From assembly GCA_018881555.1 (NCBI GenBank), contig JACAXG010000253.1, positions 248,001-312,000 on the forward strand: a stretch of 64,000 bases of DNA. The letters run 5' to 3'. The notes under the pieces are model-generated. The model saw only the letters and a program-made list of their open reading frames with translations, did no database searches and was not told the origin of the DNA. The position numbers and the translations under genes were made by a program. Source of the DNA: Amblyornis subalaris. Its lineage: Eukaryota; Chordata; Aves; Passeriformes; Ptilonorhynchidae. Positions 17,501 to 30,300 of the stretch are shown in pieces (positions within the stretch are counted from its first letter, which is position 1; each line of letters opens with the position of its first letter).

Positions 17501-18975
17501 CAGCTGTTTGTGTTGCACAGGTATGGGGGAGCTCAGGGAAGAGGGGCCAACAGTAGCCCACATGTTTTATGGCAGCTGGATCTCTCACACCTGTTCTGCT
17601 TGTTTTCTCAAGGAAGAATATCAAAGTAAATAGAATATTGAACTCCCTCAGTGTCCTGGAAAGTTGTGTAATTAAAGGAATCTATTAATAATTCAGTCAT
17701 TGAATTCTTCTGGTTTTGTAGCTGAGCAATTAGTATGTCCATCTAATTCCCTCTGCCCTTGATATTTTCAAATAAAACCAGGGAACTCTATTTCTTAAAG
17801 ATAACACCTAAATTCCTAACATGTCCACAGAAATGCCCAGCAAGGATTTACATATATAGACAAAGCCTAATCTCCATCCTAAGAGCAAGAGGCCAAAACC
17901 CCTGATCAGGCATTTGGTTTCTGACTGAGGTTTTATACTCTAGAGAGGGTTTTTACTTCCTTCTGAAGTGTTTTTTTATCCATCTATACAGGAAAGAGGG
18001 CGATTCTGAGTTTATGAACATCATCGCTAATGAGATTGGGACAGAGGTGAGTTGCTGATGAAGACTAAACTGACACCACTGCTTTTTCACCCCATTTATA
18101 CACAGACAGGGGCTGACCAGACTGCTGTTCCTGCCACAGTCACAAGCTGCAGATCTGATTCCTGTGACAGGTACCTGAGGTTACCTGTCCCCAGCAGCCT
18201 CAGTCTGCAGGACAATCTTCAACAGTGAGAGTCCAGAGCTCTGGGGAAGAGTCTTACCCCCAAAGAGCTGTATAGAGCCTCATTGGCTGAAATAGGTTAG
18301 GATAGGATTAGATAGGAGTAGAATAGAAAAGAATAGAAGGTTTCAGTCACAATCACCTGGTTCAACTGCCAACTGTATCCTTTTAGTTTGGGATGCCCCA
18401 GTACTGTTCTGTCCCAACAGCACACGATTGAGCACAAAAGGTTCAGATATCACTTCCCTTTTACTTTTTTCAAGCAGTCTTGGTCTCAGTAATGCACATA
18501 AACTTCTGAATTGTCAGTGTTCTGTCTGTGTCCTATGGCCAGTGTCTGCCCTCTTCCTGGACAATGAGGGCACTGGTTTATCTGAAGCAAGGCCCATTTT
18601 CTGTCCACAGGAAACCTTGCTCTTCCTGACTGTGGGAGATGAAAAAGAAGCAGGACTCTTCCTTCTAGCTGGACCTGTTGAAGCAGTTGAGAATTTAGGT
18701 CCCAGGTAACGTGTTTTGTTGTTTGTTTAAAATGAGTAAGAGTTCTGATGTTGCAGACTGAGCAGCCGTGCACTGTGGTCCGGGCAGGGTTCCGTGTTTG
18801 GAGCAGGTTGGGCTTCAGCCTGGGGTGTTGTTGCTGCAGGGTGGCAGAGCTGCTGGGCGGGAAAGGAGCTGGGAAGCGCGGCCGCTTCCAGGGCAAGGCA
18901 GCCAAGATGAGCCGTCGAGGAGAAGTGCAAGCCCTGCTCCAGGAATTCATCGGCCATCAAAACCCTGAAGCATAA
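14571..18975 (+). CDS. AARSD1: Alanyl-tRNA editing protein AARSD1 (AlaX type)
   Basis: Twelve exons: 14571-14609, 14683-14805, 14886-15045, 15486-15543, 15896-16052, 16140-16256, 16866-16996, 17170-17236, 17429-17520, 17992-18046, 18611-18705 and 18840-18975. They give 409 aa (human about 412). The enzyme hydrolyses mischarged Ser-tRNA(Ala) in trans. The zinc and catalytic motifs are intact: HSGQH (His106, His110) and CCGTH (Cys206, His210). Before them is the tRNA synthetase class II-type fold (FQVVLEDTILFPEGGGQ). The C-terminal half has the DHHA1-like region with RKEGDSEFMNIIANEIG and GKGAGKRGRFQGKA (Gly-rich RNA-contact segment). The start MVFQCQRDSW matches mammals. It is transcribed in tandem with PTGES3L. 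Confidence 0.96.
18292..18380. repeat. Degenerate GATAG/GAATAG-rich repeat fragment
   Basis: A run of near-pentamers (TTAGGATAGGATTAGATAGG, then GAATAGAAAAGAATAGAAGG) followed by TTTCAGTCACAATCACCTGG and TTCAACTGCC. The mix of GAATAG units with a TCACCTGGTTCAACTGCC end resembles old avian interspersed repeats (LTR or CR1 ends), but it is short and decayed. It lies in AARSD1 intron 10. Confidence 0.4.
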
Positions 18976-20711
18976 GAAACAATTCTCAAAGTAGGGTTGT
19001 CTTCCCTGTTTGCATAAAGCAAACCATTCTCTACCAGAGAATAAAGACCCGAACCCAACAGCTGGTGTGCACATGCTCTGCGTGGGCTGGTTTGAAGCTC
19101 ACGGAAACGGGGAGGGGATCTGCCATCAACGCTTTGCTGCAAGGGCTCATTTCTAGAGTCAGATGGTACAGGGATTAATGTAGTCCTTAGTTAACCACTT
19201 TGTAGGGTTCCTAAACCCAGGAGAGGCCTCCTGGTGGCAGCACATTGGGGCTTTTTGCTTTGCACCAGTTGCTGAGGAGCAGTTGTTTGGCACGAACACT
19301 CAAGCAAGAGGCAACTGGTCCCCCCAGACACCTTGGCCTGGGCAGGGACAGAGAGCAGCTGGAAGGGAGAGCAGGTGCCCCACAGACAGGAGATCATTGC
19401 CTACCATGTACCAAGTCCTTTCGCTTGTTGGGGCACAGTTGTTACTGGTCCTTTTTTGAACATCGGGAGTTTCTTGGGCTGATGCAGCTGTAAACTCCCT
19501 TGGGATCAGGCAGGGTTGTTCCCGGTATTCCTTCAGCTCACCTTTCCTGCCCAGGCAGGCCCTCGTGCTGCTGCAGCCTCCTCTGGAGGCACTAAAGGGC
19601 GCTGTGGAGCCAGAATAGGGCACAACAGGTAATTTGGGAATGTAGCCTTCCCCTTCTTGCTAGAAATGGCATGACAGATTTACTCCAGATGGTGGTAATA
19701 AACAGAGAAATAGAATAAAAGAAACCTCCATCCGAAGGAAGTTTATCTGTCATGAACCAGGGGATGGAGCAGGCCCCGCACATTGGGTTCTTGCCCATGG
19801 CTGCTGTGACTGCTGCACGGCCACAGCCTGTGGCTGAGCTGTTGGGATGGCGTCAGAACCCCGGGAACACCGCTGAGGCCTGGAACCGTGTGTGGGGTCA
19901 GTGCTGCAGGGACTGGTGCTTTGGGAGAGATCCTGCACATGCACACGTAGAGTCTGGCAGGAAGAAAGGATCTGCACCTCCCTATCGATTTTAGATTATC
20001 TCAGACTGAAGGGGGATGTTTACTGACAAAGTTAAAGCCGAGCTATACAGCCTGCGCAGCTTGGGAGTCAGCAGGGTCAGCCAACAGTCAGCTTCCTGCT
20101 GTGGAGTGAGCGCGGGGCCGAGGCAGGGGCTAGGACACTGAGGCAGGGGGGCTGGGACGGGGAAGAGGGGCTGGGATACGGAGGCAGGGGCTAGGATGCC
20201 TGCACCCAGGCACAGCCAGTGGTGGGGTGCGTGGTGGCTGGGGGCTGGGCCAGTGCTGAACACCCCAACCCCAGTCCCAGAGCACAGCCAAACACCAGCT
20301 CTGTCCCTAACACCATGGGGGCTCAGCACAGCCCCAGCTGAGCCAGTTGGTCCCAAAGCTGAGCTTGTTTCTGTGAGCAGTGAGGTGACACAAGTTTGTC
20401 CCTGTTCCTGGCACAAAGTGCATCGAGAAACCTTGGATAAACAGCACAAAAAGCAGCTCATTGCCCCTGCTGTGCTGTTAGTGTTCAACTGAACCTCAAG
20501 GCAAATGGCAAAGACCCAGGGCACCAGGCAGTACCCTTCCCAGTGGTTTGAACATGTCTTGCAAGTGTTGAGGGTCCTCAGCATCCACGAGGGATGTCCT
20601 TCCTCTACCATCTGCAGTCCGTGCCATAGCCCTGCACCCAGGAGCTGATCCCCCATCCCGCAGTGCTGGCCAGTGGGACACCCAAACTCGCCAGCCAAAC
20701 ACACCTTCAAC
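18976..20711. other. AARSD1 3' UTR and convergent intergenic region
   Basis: AATAAA at 19040-19045 ends AARSD1. From there to the G6PC1 polyA signal the sequence is unique and GC-moderate. A 308-codon open frame on the minus strand (19991-20917) has no domain, no codon bias and no splice context, so I do not call it a gene. Confidence 0.6.
19040..19045 (+). terminator. AARSD1: AARSD1 polyadenylation signal
   Basis: AATAAA 65 bases beyond the AARSD1 stop codon. Confidence 0.8.
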
Positions 20712-20717
20712 TTTAAT
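20712..20717 (-). terminator. G6PC1: Possible G6PC1 polyadenylation signal
   Basis: ATTAAA on the minus strand, about 645 bases past the G6PC1 stop. It would give a 3' UTR (20700-21361) shorter than in mammals. No better signal was seen. Confidence 0.45.
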
Positions 20718-21361
20718 AAAATACCTCCTGTGCACAGCCACACCCCCATGTCATGTGTGTATAGATGCATGCTACCTATGTACACACAAGGGTGTTTGTG
20801 CACCCCACACTGCGTCACACAGACGTGCACACCGAAAGCCCCAGGGCTGGAGGGGGTTCCGGGTTCCTCACACTGGCACTTTATCTCCATGTCCCAGTGT
20901 CTGACCATTCCTGTCACAGAGCTGCCTCTTCAACAGACTCCAGGCACACAGAGGTGAGAACCCTGCTCCCAGCTTCAGATCTGTCCCCAGCCCTGCAGTG
21001 CAGAGGTGCCCCCAGGAGCTGCAAGGGAGCGCAGGATCTCCTGCTGCTGCTGCTGGGTCCTGGGCAGGTCACCCCCAGTTGTGGGTGCGGGAGGGACAGC
21101 AGGAGAGTCCTGGGCACGCAGGGCTGTCCGTGCCATCAGCCAGCCACAGACCAGCACCACTGACACTCTAGGTGTGTGTTGTGGGAGCCACCCGGCAGCA
21201 CCACCAGGCCAGCTCTGCAGTCCACTCCCAGTGCAGAATCAGCCCGTGCACATTCAGCGGGAAGCAAACAGTGGCTGAGGTGCACCCAGAGCCTGGTAGC
21301 TGCCCCTGAGCCCAGGGCCAAGGCGTCTGCCTGCCTGGGCACAGTTACCTGCAGGGAAGCC

Positions 21362-23609
21362 TTAGGCAGCCTTTTTGTCCTGTGTGGCCAGGAGCTGGGA
21401 CAGGCAGTAGGGGATGAGGCCGACAGTAGCCAGCGGCACAGCCGCGCTCTTGCAGAAGGAGAGGGCGTAGAAGAGCAGCTGCATGTGGGAGGGTGGCTTG
21501 AAGGCATCGAAGATGTGGAGGATGAGGAGGGAGGCAGCGATGCAGCCCAGGCGGAAGGGCAGCTGCTGGCCCTGCTTTAACCGGCAGCTCTCCTGGTACA
21601 TGGGGGAGTTGAGGGCCAGTCCCAGCCCGAAGAGGATGCCCAGGTTACGGAGGAGGCTGGCAAAGGGGGTGGTGTCAATGTGGACCCACTCAGGGTGGCT
21701 GCACCACTTCTGTGCCTTCTCCAGTGTCCAGAGCAGGTCCACACCAAACATCCACAGCAGCAGGTAAAACCCCAGGGTGAAGCTGAAGAGGAAGACGGTG
21801 ATGCCCAGGTACCGACGGAAGCTAGCATGGTAGATGAAGCGGATGTGCTGGAAGGTCTTGGCCACAGCCATCCCTGCCAGGAACAAAGTGGGAGCACTGG
21901 TCAGTGCTGCGGGTACTGCAGTCCAGCACAGCGTTGCTGCAGGGAAAGGACAAGGAGTCCAATGCACTCACCTGAGAAAACCCCCGCGATGACCTGGTGC
22001 GGGAAGTGAGCAGCAATGAAGACTCGGGACACGCAGACACAACTCTGAACTGCCCAGAACCCTGTCCAAAGCACTGTCCACAGCGCCCTGTGAGGAGCAT
22101 GTGGCCACGTCGGTGCCAGGGCCAGCTTGCACTGCCCGTGGCACTGCTATCACGTACTCCAAACGGTGTCTGGCTGCCTGCAGAGCCTGTCCTTGTGCAG
22201 GCCCCACCTGGGGTGCCACTGCCCAGCTGTCTGTCCACAGCCTTGTGCTTTGATGGGCTTGGCTGTGCCTGTCAGTGCTGGAGCTGCCTCTGCCCAGCAC
22301 GGGTGGTTTTGGCAACACAGCTTACCAGTATCTGAGCGTCCTTGACTGCTTCTTCCCCTTAGCAGCAGAGAGGAGGGCCGTCACCATGACATAGTACACG
22401 CCTGCTGCACCCATGGCATGGCCAGATGGGCTTCCTGGGCAAGAAGAGACACCCAGGTCAGACTCTGCACAGGCCAGAGCTGAGCACAGGCAGGTGTTTG
22501 TGCTGAACTACCACGGCCGCACCAAGGGTCAAGGTCTGCTCTGTGCAGGGGCTGCCCTGCCGCCTCCCACTGCAGGCACAGCCAGCATCCTCAGGAGCAC
22601 AGCAGAGCTCCCCAGAGCTGTCCAGGCACATGTGCCGCCTGCCAGCCACAGCCTTGGCCTGGCCAGCACCCCCCTCCTTGCATGTGCAGGTCACCATAGG
22701 CAAGCACCCACTGCCCCTGCTGGGGCTGGGGAATCCTACCAGGGCTTGGGGGACCCTACCGGGGCCAGTCTCACAGGTGAGTGGGAACTGCTGGATCTCT
22801 GGTGCGGAGTTGTTGCTGTAATAGTCCGTGTCATGGACCCACCAGTATGGTCTCTCCCCAAAGAGGATCCTGAAAAGAAAAGAGAAGGGATCTGGGAAGG
22901 TTCTGGGCACAGCTGCCGCTTCAGATCTGTCCTGGGAGATGGAAGAAGCAAAGGACCCACAAGTGGTTCAGGGCATGCCGACAGACACTGCACCCAGCTG
23001 ATTGCTTGGTTCTGACAGCTGACACTGCCTGTCCGTGTCCCGAATCCCAGCTCTGAGGGGGAAGAGCAAGAACTTCCCGGGAGCAAGTCAGTGTGACCTG
23101 CTGTGGTGAGGGGCTCTGTGACGACTCCCCGCTCAGCAACACAGCCCTGGCTGATGGGAAGCTCTGTTTGCAGGAGGCTCCATCTCTCTGCCTGGCTCAG
23201 GGAAGGGGGGAGACCTTGCTGCATGGCTTGGGAAGGAGTCACCATTTTCACCACGCAGCTGGGGGCTGAACTCTGGTCCTTGTCCTACTCCAGCACTGGG
23301 GCTGAGAGCACCCATCTGGCCCGCATTAGTTCAGCTGTGCCAACACACTCGGTGGGAGTGTTGGCCCAAGGCCACTCACCACTTGAAGACGAGGTTGAGC
23401 CAGTCTCCAATCACAGCCACCCAGATGAGCCTGATGCCCACTGCTTCATTGAAGTGGAACCAGATGGGGAAGAGGACAAAAAAGGCATTCCTGAGATCAG
23501 CGGCGTAAGAGATGAAGAGGAACCAGTCCTGGGAGCCCTGGAAGCGCTGCTGCAGCCAGTGTGTTGTCTGGATGCCCACGTCGTGCAGGAGGTTCATGCT
23601 GGCCTCCAT
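21362..23609 (-). CDS. G6PC1: Glucose-6-phosphatase catalytic subunit 1 (G6PC1)
   Basis: Five exons, 23609-23380, 22869-22760, 22434-22326, 22087-21972 and 21873-21362, join in frame to 358 aa (human 357) with the conserved five-exon structure. The enzyme hydrolyses glucose 6-phosphate in the ER lumen, the last step of gluconeogenesis and glycogenolysis. The vanadium-haloperoxidase-type phosphatase motifs are intact: Arg83 in GERPYWW, His119 in SPSGHAMG, and Arg171 with His177 in [12 protein letters not shown] (human 170/176, shifted by one residue). Several hydrophobic membrane segments follow. The C-terminus DKKAA carries a KKXX ER-retrieval signal. The exon 4 frame [12 protein letters not shown] aligns with mammals. 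A TATA box and a CRE/forkhead cluster lie upstream. Confidence 0.97.
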
Positions 23610-23674
23610 CCTCCTCTGCTGTCACTGCCCTCGGCGCGGCTCCAGCTGTCCCGTGCTCCACTGTGCCACTGGGG

Positions 23675-23681
23675 TTTTATA
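23675..23681 (-). promoter_or_regulatory. G6PC1: G6PC1 TATA box
   Basis: TATAAAA on the minus strand, 66 bases upstream of the ATG. The mammalian gene also has a TATA box and a short 5' UTR, so transcription probably starts near 23650. Confidence 0.75.
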
Positions 23682-23777
23682 CTCTGCAGGGTCTTGTTTG
23701 CAGCAGGCAGGTCACTGTCCCAGCACTGATCTTTGGACCCAAAACCACTTTTGCCAAAGGTACATCACCGGGGGTTC

Positions 23778-23807
23778 TAACAAACATGTTTGGAACAACT
23801 TACGTCA
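23778..23807 (-). promoter_or_regulatory. G6PC1: G6PC1 forkhead and CRE-like sites
   Basis: On the minus strand the order is TGACGTAA (23807-23800), a cAMP-response-like element, then CCAAACATGTTTG overlapping TGTTTGTTA (23786-23778), a forkhead (FOXO/FOXA) type site. They lie about 130-160 bases upstream of the inferred start. In mammals FOXO1/FOXA insulin-response and CRE sites occupy about the same distance and give glucagon/cAMP induction and insulin repression. Function here is inferred from motif and position. Confidence 0.5.
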
Positions 23808-23809
23808 AA

Positions 23810-26800
23810 GGGGAAAACAGGCATGCAGGGCGTGTGGAGTGCAGGGTGCTCCAACACCAGCACCGTCCCCTGCCCCACACCCTCCCCTTGCTCAGAGGGT
23901 TTTGGCAGCCCTGGCTTCTCCAGCTACCCAATACAACAGTTCAGCTGCTCCGACTGAACCGCAGCCTTTGCTCCACTATCCCACGCTCTGTGTGGCAGTC
24001 CTGCAGAGCTGCCGTGTCCGGGGCTGACATTGCTCTCATCTCTCTGCCATCTCCCTGTGAACCACCGCTGGAGCATGGCAAGGGTGCCCAGCAGCATGGA
24101 GTGGGTGCATGGAGCAGAGGGCAGACTGCCCACCCCCCTCCTCATTTGTCAGGCTAATTTAACCAGAACTTTGCAAAATGGGAAACTTTCCAAGCCGTTC
24201 CTGGAGCTGTCCACAGTCCCAGACAGCCAGGCTTGGGATGCTCCTGGCTGCCAGCCATGTTCTTCTGGTCTCTAGTGTGCGGCTAAAGGACCTTTGCAAA
24301 TACAGATGGCATTTTTCCTGCCAGCACCACCCCACTGGGTTAATCCCTCCTGCCCCATCAGACCTCGGCTGCAGGGACAGAGCTGAATGATCTCAGTCCA
24401 TGGCTGTCCCCTCAACCCCTGCCACACTCTGCTGTCCCTGGCAGCAGTGCTGGCACCCCAGCTTTATCATCCACAACACTAGTGCACGGACACACAACCC
24501 TGTGGCTGTGGGACGGGGTGCCCAGCCAGGACCCACTGCAGCTGAACAGGCAGCAAGGCATTAATCATCAACAGCCAGTGAAACGCATCACTTATCTCCC
24601 TCCTGAGAAAATTCAGGTCAAGATCCTTGAACTGCTGCCCTATGGTGTTTGCAAGAGCTGTGTCCGGTGCTGAGTCCTGCTCACAAACAGCAGGAGTTAC
24701 AGGCCCTGCCCTGCCCCTCTGCCCGTGCAGAGCCCGGGGAGCCAGGCGTCTGACAGGCAAAGCACCGGCAAACTTTGCTCCCTGGGATGCAGGCACGGAT
24801 GGCCTGTGAGAGAAGCAGTGCAAACGCCACACAAAAGCCTTGCCACAGGCACATCCTTCCCAGCCTGGCCTTGCTGCACCCGAGGAAGATGGTGCCAGAC
24901 CCTGGACTGAGCTCCCAACCTACAAAACATCCCAACAAAACAGAAGTTTGCACAGAAATTGGATTACTCTTGCAAAACAAACTTCTCAACAGCTCATTCC
25001 GGGGTCCTCAACTCAGAGAGGCTTTGGCCAGCGTGAAGGAATGCAACAGACTTGGCTTCCGTGTCAAAAATATTTTGAAACCATCAGCAGTAAATCCTTC
25101 ACAGGAGATTTCACAGCAGAAAAGGGGGCAAAAGGTGTTGGGGGGATGGGGACTAGCACTCCAGTCCCCTCAGAAATCTGAGTCACTGCAGGAAAACTGG
25201 GGCCATAGCTGGGAGAGGGCAGGAAGCAGGATGGAAGCAGTCACCTCCTCCCTCCCAGCACAGACGACAGGGTGGCACTGCCCAGTACCTCCCTGTGCAG
25301 TGCCAGGTGGACATGCCACAGGCCAGGTCTGTGCCAGAGCTGCCAGAGTCCACTCGGTCCCAGCACTGCTCAGTGCCCTGCACTGTGGATAAATCCATGG
25401 CCCCAAAGCCACTGTGTGGAGCTGGGGCAGGTTGGGGCAGTAGGAGATGCCTGGGCACTGCAAAGTTCTGCATCCTGGCCAGTCTCCAGCTCATCCCCTG
25501 CACTGTGCAGCCATGCCAGCAGCACCGCTGGGGACGTGCACTGCAAACTGGCTGGCTGGCTTTCCCAGGGAAGGAGTGGGGCCAGGCTGGGGGAACCCAA
25601 TTTCTGCCCTGGATCTGTGCACACCGAGCCCGGGATCTGCTGACCGCCCAGGAGCTGTGTGACCACAGCAGCAGCAGCTGGCTCTGGGACACGGCATTCC
25701 CACGGTTCCCAAGGCTCTGGATGCAGCTACGGCAGCTACCCGCAGCTACCCGCAGCACAAGCGGGTGCTGTAACATAGTGTGCTACATGCAGTGCCAGTG
25801 TTTGGTCCAGAATGTTCCAAGATGGCTGCAAGGTCCAGCTGGGCAGTGGCGGGATCATCGCGTCCGCACGTGGGCAGAGTCCAGGCAGCACCGCACACAC
25901 GTGGGCACGCGGTGCTGGGCAGGGAACCAGCCGGCCACGACCTTCCTCTTGCACGAGGTCTGCGAGCAGCCACTGGGCACAGCCCCTGCGGTCACCCCAG
26001 GACACCCAGGGACCACTGTAGCCTTACACCAAGCCATGGCCTGAGCTGCCCCCTCCTCCCAACACCTCTCCCCTGTGCTGCAGCAAGCTGAGCTGGCTCC
26101 CAGGGGGACATGCCACGGCCATTAGGACTTCTCAAGCCCCTTGCAGCGTGGTTCTGGACAGACCCATCCACTACAGCAAGGGGTCAGAGGGGATGGACAC
26201 CCACCATGCCCCCAGGGACACCTTGGTGAGTGCTTAGCATCTGCAGCCACGTGCCAGGTCTGGCACTACCATCACCAAGCTTCTTGCTGTCCCCATCCCA
26301 GCCTGGCACACTGGGGATGGGCTCCATGGGCTGTGGGATCCTGCAGCCCAGAGCTGCACATACAACTGGGGGTGTAGAAGCAAGGGTCCACGCACCAGGG
26401 GGCTGAGCACATTGGGCAGCAGCCAAGCCCAGGACTGATTAACACAGCTCAGAACAACAGTTGAACATTAACTCCCTTGTTTGTCCCATATTCCCCCCAG
26501 GAGCCTCCTGCCAGCACCTGGGGTCCAGGAGAAGGGCCAGGGCATGCTTGCACAGCCCTGCCAGGCACTGTGGCAGCCCCACAGCCCTTGGAGCCCCACA
26601 GAGCTGAGCCAGGGCCATCCCTTACAGGCCATCCGCTCCCACAGCATCAGCTGTGCCAGGGTCTGGCCCCGGCCCAGGAGCCACAGCAGCACCCGTGAGC
26701 TACGCGAGTTTGGTCAGGAAAAGCACTCGAGTGCCTGTTTATTGGAAAGGGCAGACACGGAGCATCCTAGTCCAGGGAGTGCCCATCCAGAGGTCCAGCC

Positions 26801-27374
26801 GTGGGCTCCTCCAGCAGCCTCCCAGCGAGCCCATTTGTCCATTTGCAGAGTTGGCACTGCGGCAGCAGCCAGAGCTGGTCTGGGCCCCACGGCCCTGATG
26901 CTGCAATGGCTGCGTGGCTGGGGAGGATGTTTTGGGCACCCAGTGGTGCCAGCTCCCTGTGGCAGGTGCACAGCAGCACCACACGCTCGCTCCTGCCACC
27001 GTGGGCAGAACCTCAGGTGGACAAGGACAGCTGCAGCTTTGTGCTATGGGCAGCCCCGGCTGGCACCATCACCCTGTGTGCACTGACCTTGGGAAGGTGG
27101 TGGGAGGCCCATCCCAGAGGAGGGAAGCGGCTGTGGGCACCCCACAGTACACAGGGTGACATCCTGGATGAAATCAAAAAATCACTCTTAGAGGCTGTTT
27201 TTCAGAGGCTTTGGGTCCTCCTCTGGCAGTGCTGCAGTGCTGAAAAGAGAACTGAGCTTCTCCAAAACCCTGACCCTCAGCATGTGACACCCTGGGCAGG
27301 GGGAGTGCAGGTCCTGGTGTGGGACAGAGCCCCTCCGAGCGCCCGCCCGACAGCCAGCAGCAGCCCCTGGCCCA
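23810..27374. other. G6PC1-AOC intergenic region
   Basis: About 3.5 kb of unique sequence. Open frames on both strands are short, overlap one another and show no recognisable domain. I see no RNA gene or mobile element. The AOC-A 3' UTR must begin at its right end, but I found no clear polyA signal. Confidence 0.5.
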
Positions 27375-30300
27375 TCAGAGCCCGCCGAGTGGTGGTGCCA
27401 GGCTGAGGTTGAGGAAGCCCCCGAAGTGGAAGGGGGGCAGGTGGGGGGCACAGGCAGCAGCAGGGGACAGGCAGGCAAGGGGGTTGGCCCCACATGCCCT
27501 GGCATCCTGTTCACTGCCGAAGTAGACACTGTCGGATGAGTCCACCGAAGGGTCCTCGTTGAAGTAGTTGTAGGGCCTCAGGAAAAACCCGACACTGTTT
27601 CCCACAGTCACTGTGTTGGGGACGTCTTCAGCATGGGGGACATGCAGGAACCCAACAGTAATCCAGGCCACCAAGTCCTGGGCGGAAGAGGAACCAGGCA
27701 TCCGTCAGGCTGAGCAGGATTCCTCCAGCCCAGCAGCTGCTCAGTCTGGCTCCAGGACAAGTGAAACCTCTGTCCAGGCCAGCAGCAGGGATGCCCCCCG
27801 CAGGGCTCAGCTCCTCTCCGTCCCGAGGACCCGAGCTTACCTCGTTGGTGATGGTCTCGTTGTTGATGAAGTCAGCGAAGGCGACGGTGGGCGTCCAGGG
27901 GTCGTTCTGGTTGTAGATGCTGGTGCTGGTGGGCTCCTCCTCCTTGCGCCAGGTGACAGCCAGCTGGTACCTGCCAGCACAGGGATCAGAGGGGCTTGTC
28001 CATGCCAGCACAGGGCAGGGCAGCCAAGGCAACGCCAGCTGGGATGCACTGGCAAACTGAGGCTGGATGCACCCCTGGTCTGCCCTGGGGCAGGGTGGGA
28101 AAGGGCTGGCAGGGCTGAGCACGGCAGTAATGGGCAGCAGCCTCAGCACCTTTGACCTTGCGGGCGATCCCTTGCTGCCAGTGACTTTTCCAGCATGGCT
28201 GGGAAACATGAATGGATCCAGGCACAAATGTTGCCGCTCAATGCCCAACGCACTCCCTTAAGCCACAGCTGCTTCTCACCCACACAGACTTCCCCAGCAT
28301 GAGCTCCACCAGTTCACCCTGGCAGTGAGACTCGTCTGTGCTTACCCCAAGCATTTTCCAGAAGACTTTCTGTCCTCATGGGAAGATATCACAACCTAGC
28401 AACGCCAATGCTTCCCTTAGGAATTCATCCTGCAGGCTACTTCCTCTCAAAGGGAAAAACATATGTGGTTGCTCTAAATTAGTCTGACATGGGATCAGAT
28501 TCCTGCCTGTGAACTACCATGAGCAGATGTTATTGAGCAATTTTTCAAGGAAATTTCAGAGCCAAAAGTGATGCATGTTTGCTGTTTAACCCTTCCCTGC
28601 AGCCTGGTGTGGGCCTGCCAAGAGGTGACAGCCTCCCTCCACCAGGAGCAGAAGCAGCCAGGCCCGCACGCTCCCCAGCGCTGGCACCCACCTGCCCCAG
28701 CTGATGGAGCGTTCCATGGAGCTGTTGGTGGGCAGGTGCTTCCCAGCAAAGCTGATGATCTGGATCCGGTAGCTGCGTGGGTGCCCCCACTTGTTGGGAT
28801 TGGGGCTGGCAAAGGAGAGGTGGCGGGGCATGGGGCCATTGAGAGGGAACGCCGCCTCGTCCTCTGTCTCCAGCCTTTTCCTGCGGAGGTAACGGCCGCT
28901 CAATGGTGTTCTGTGTGCTCCAGGGATCTTTGACAAACTCGTACTCCATGTTCTGGGTCTCCAGGGAGTTCAGCCGCCCTGTGAAGCAGAACAGAAAACC
29001 CTCTCGAGCTCTGCACTCCAAGCAGAGCTTCAGGCCACAGTAAACCACAACCATGCACAAAGGTGGCCAGACCTACCATCAACATCCAGGTCCACCTTGT
29101 AGTGTATGTGGTGGAGGTGCATCGTCCCCAGCGTGTGGGGCCCAACCCTGTTGCCATAGTCAGTGCCCTGGCCGTGGAGGAAGGAGGAGCTGATGTAGCC
29201 TGTGGCGTGCACCCGGACCTCCATGGCCCCGTTGCCATGGAACGTGAAGTCCCAGATGTCGTAGTTAATGAGTGTGGAGATGGTGCGGATGACCAGCGCG
29301 TTTTTACGCAGCCCACCGTAGTACAAGGACTGTGAGTCGGAGAAGTGGCGCCGCAGGGGGAGGCCAGAGTCATGCTCAAAAATGCAGAGTGAGTTTTGGT
29401 TTGTTTTGGGAGTGTCTGCCTCTGCCAGGTAGTGCCGGTCCACATAGGTCGCTGTGTAGGGGCAGTCGAGGCCCCGGACCAGCTCATAGGCAAACCTGCC
29501 GATGCCAAAGCTGCCATCGAAGTAGCGGGTGGACATGCCCCCAGGGCAGTTGGAGCCATACAGGGCTAAGGCTTCCTGGAGGCTCAGCTCGTACACGATC
29601 CTCTCCCCACGGTATCTGATGTCAAAGAAGCGTGGGCCAGAGTTGGGGTTCATGCCGAAGGCGATGCTCCAGCCCTGGAAGGTGATGTGATTGTCCCTGA
29701 CGCTGTAACGGGGACCCTGGGGCTCAAACTGCAGCGGACCCAGCGACCCAGGTGGGCGCCGGGGCCTCATTGAGCCCAGCACCGCATCAGCCTGGGGCTT
29801 CTTGAGCCTGACGACCTCCAGCGCCCCAGCCACAAACTCCTGTTCCAGATCCCCTGTGCTGGCAAAGTACCGGCCATTGTAGAAGACTTGGCGCAGTTGC
29901 CAACGGGAGACGTGGAGGTCCTTGTGCTCCACCAGCACCTCCAGCCCCACCGGTGACAGGTAGTAGCCGGTGCCGGCCACGTTGTGGAAAAGGACAAACC
30001 AGGTCATGCGGTCACCGGACTTGAAACCCCGTGGGGCTGTAGTGAGAGTGACCAGGTTGGTCCCGTCAGACTCACAACAGGCAGCGAGGAAGAGCAGTGC
30101 CTTTTTCAGCTCCCTCTGAACGAGGGCATTGATGTCCATGTACTCCTGGCCGGTGACAGGTCTGCGGTGGTACGGCACCTTCCCCCCGTACTTGTGCACC
30201 GTCACGTCGCGGTGGTACGCCGGTGTCGGCAGCGGACCCACCACGTACTCGGTGACGTTGGGCTCTGCCTGGTTCCCAAAGTACAGCACAGCCAGCGCCT

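Noticed and set aside
19991..20917. Minus-strand frame of 308 codons between AARSD1 and G6PC1
   Set aside because: No family features, overlaps the G6PC1 polyA region, no splice or promoter context.
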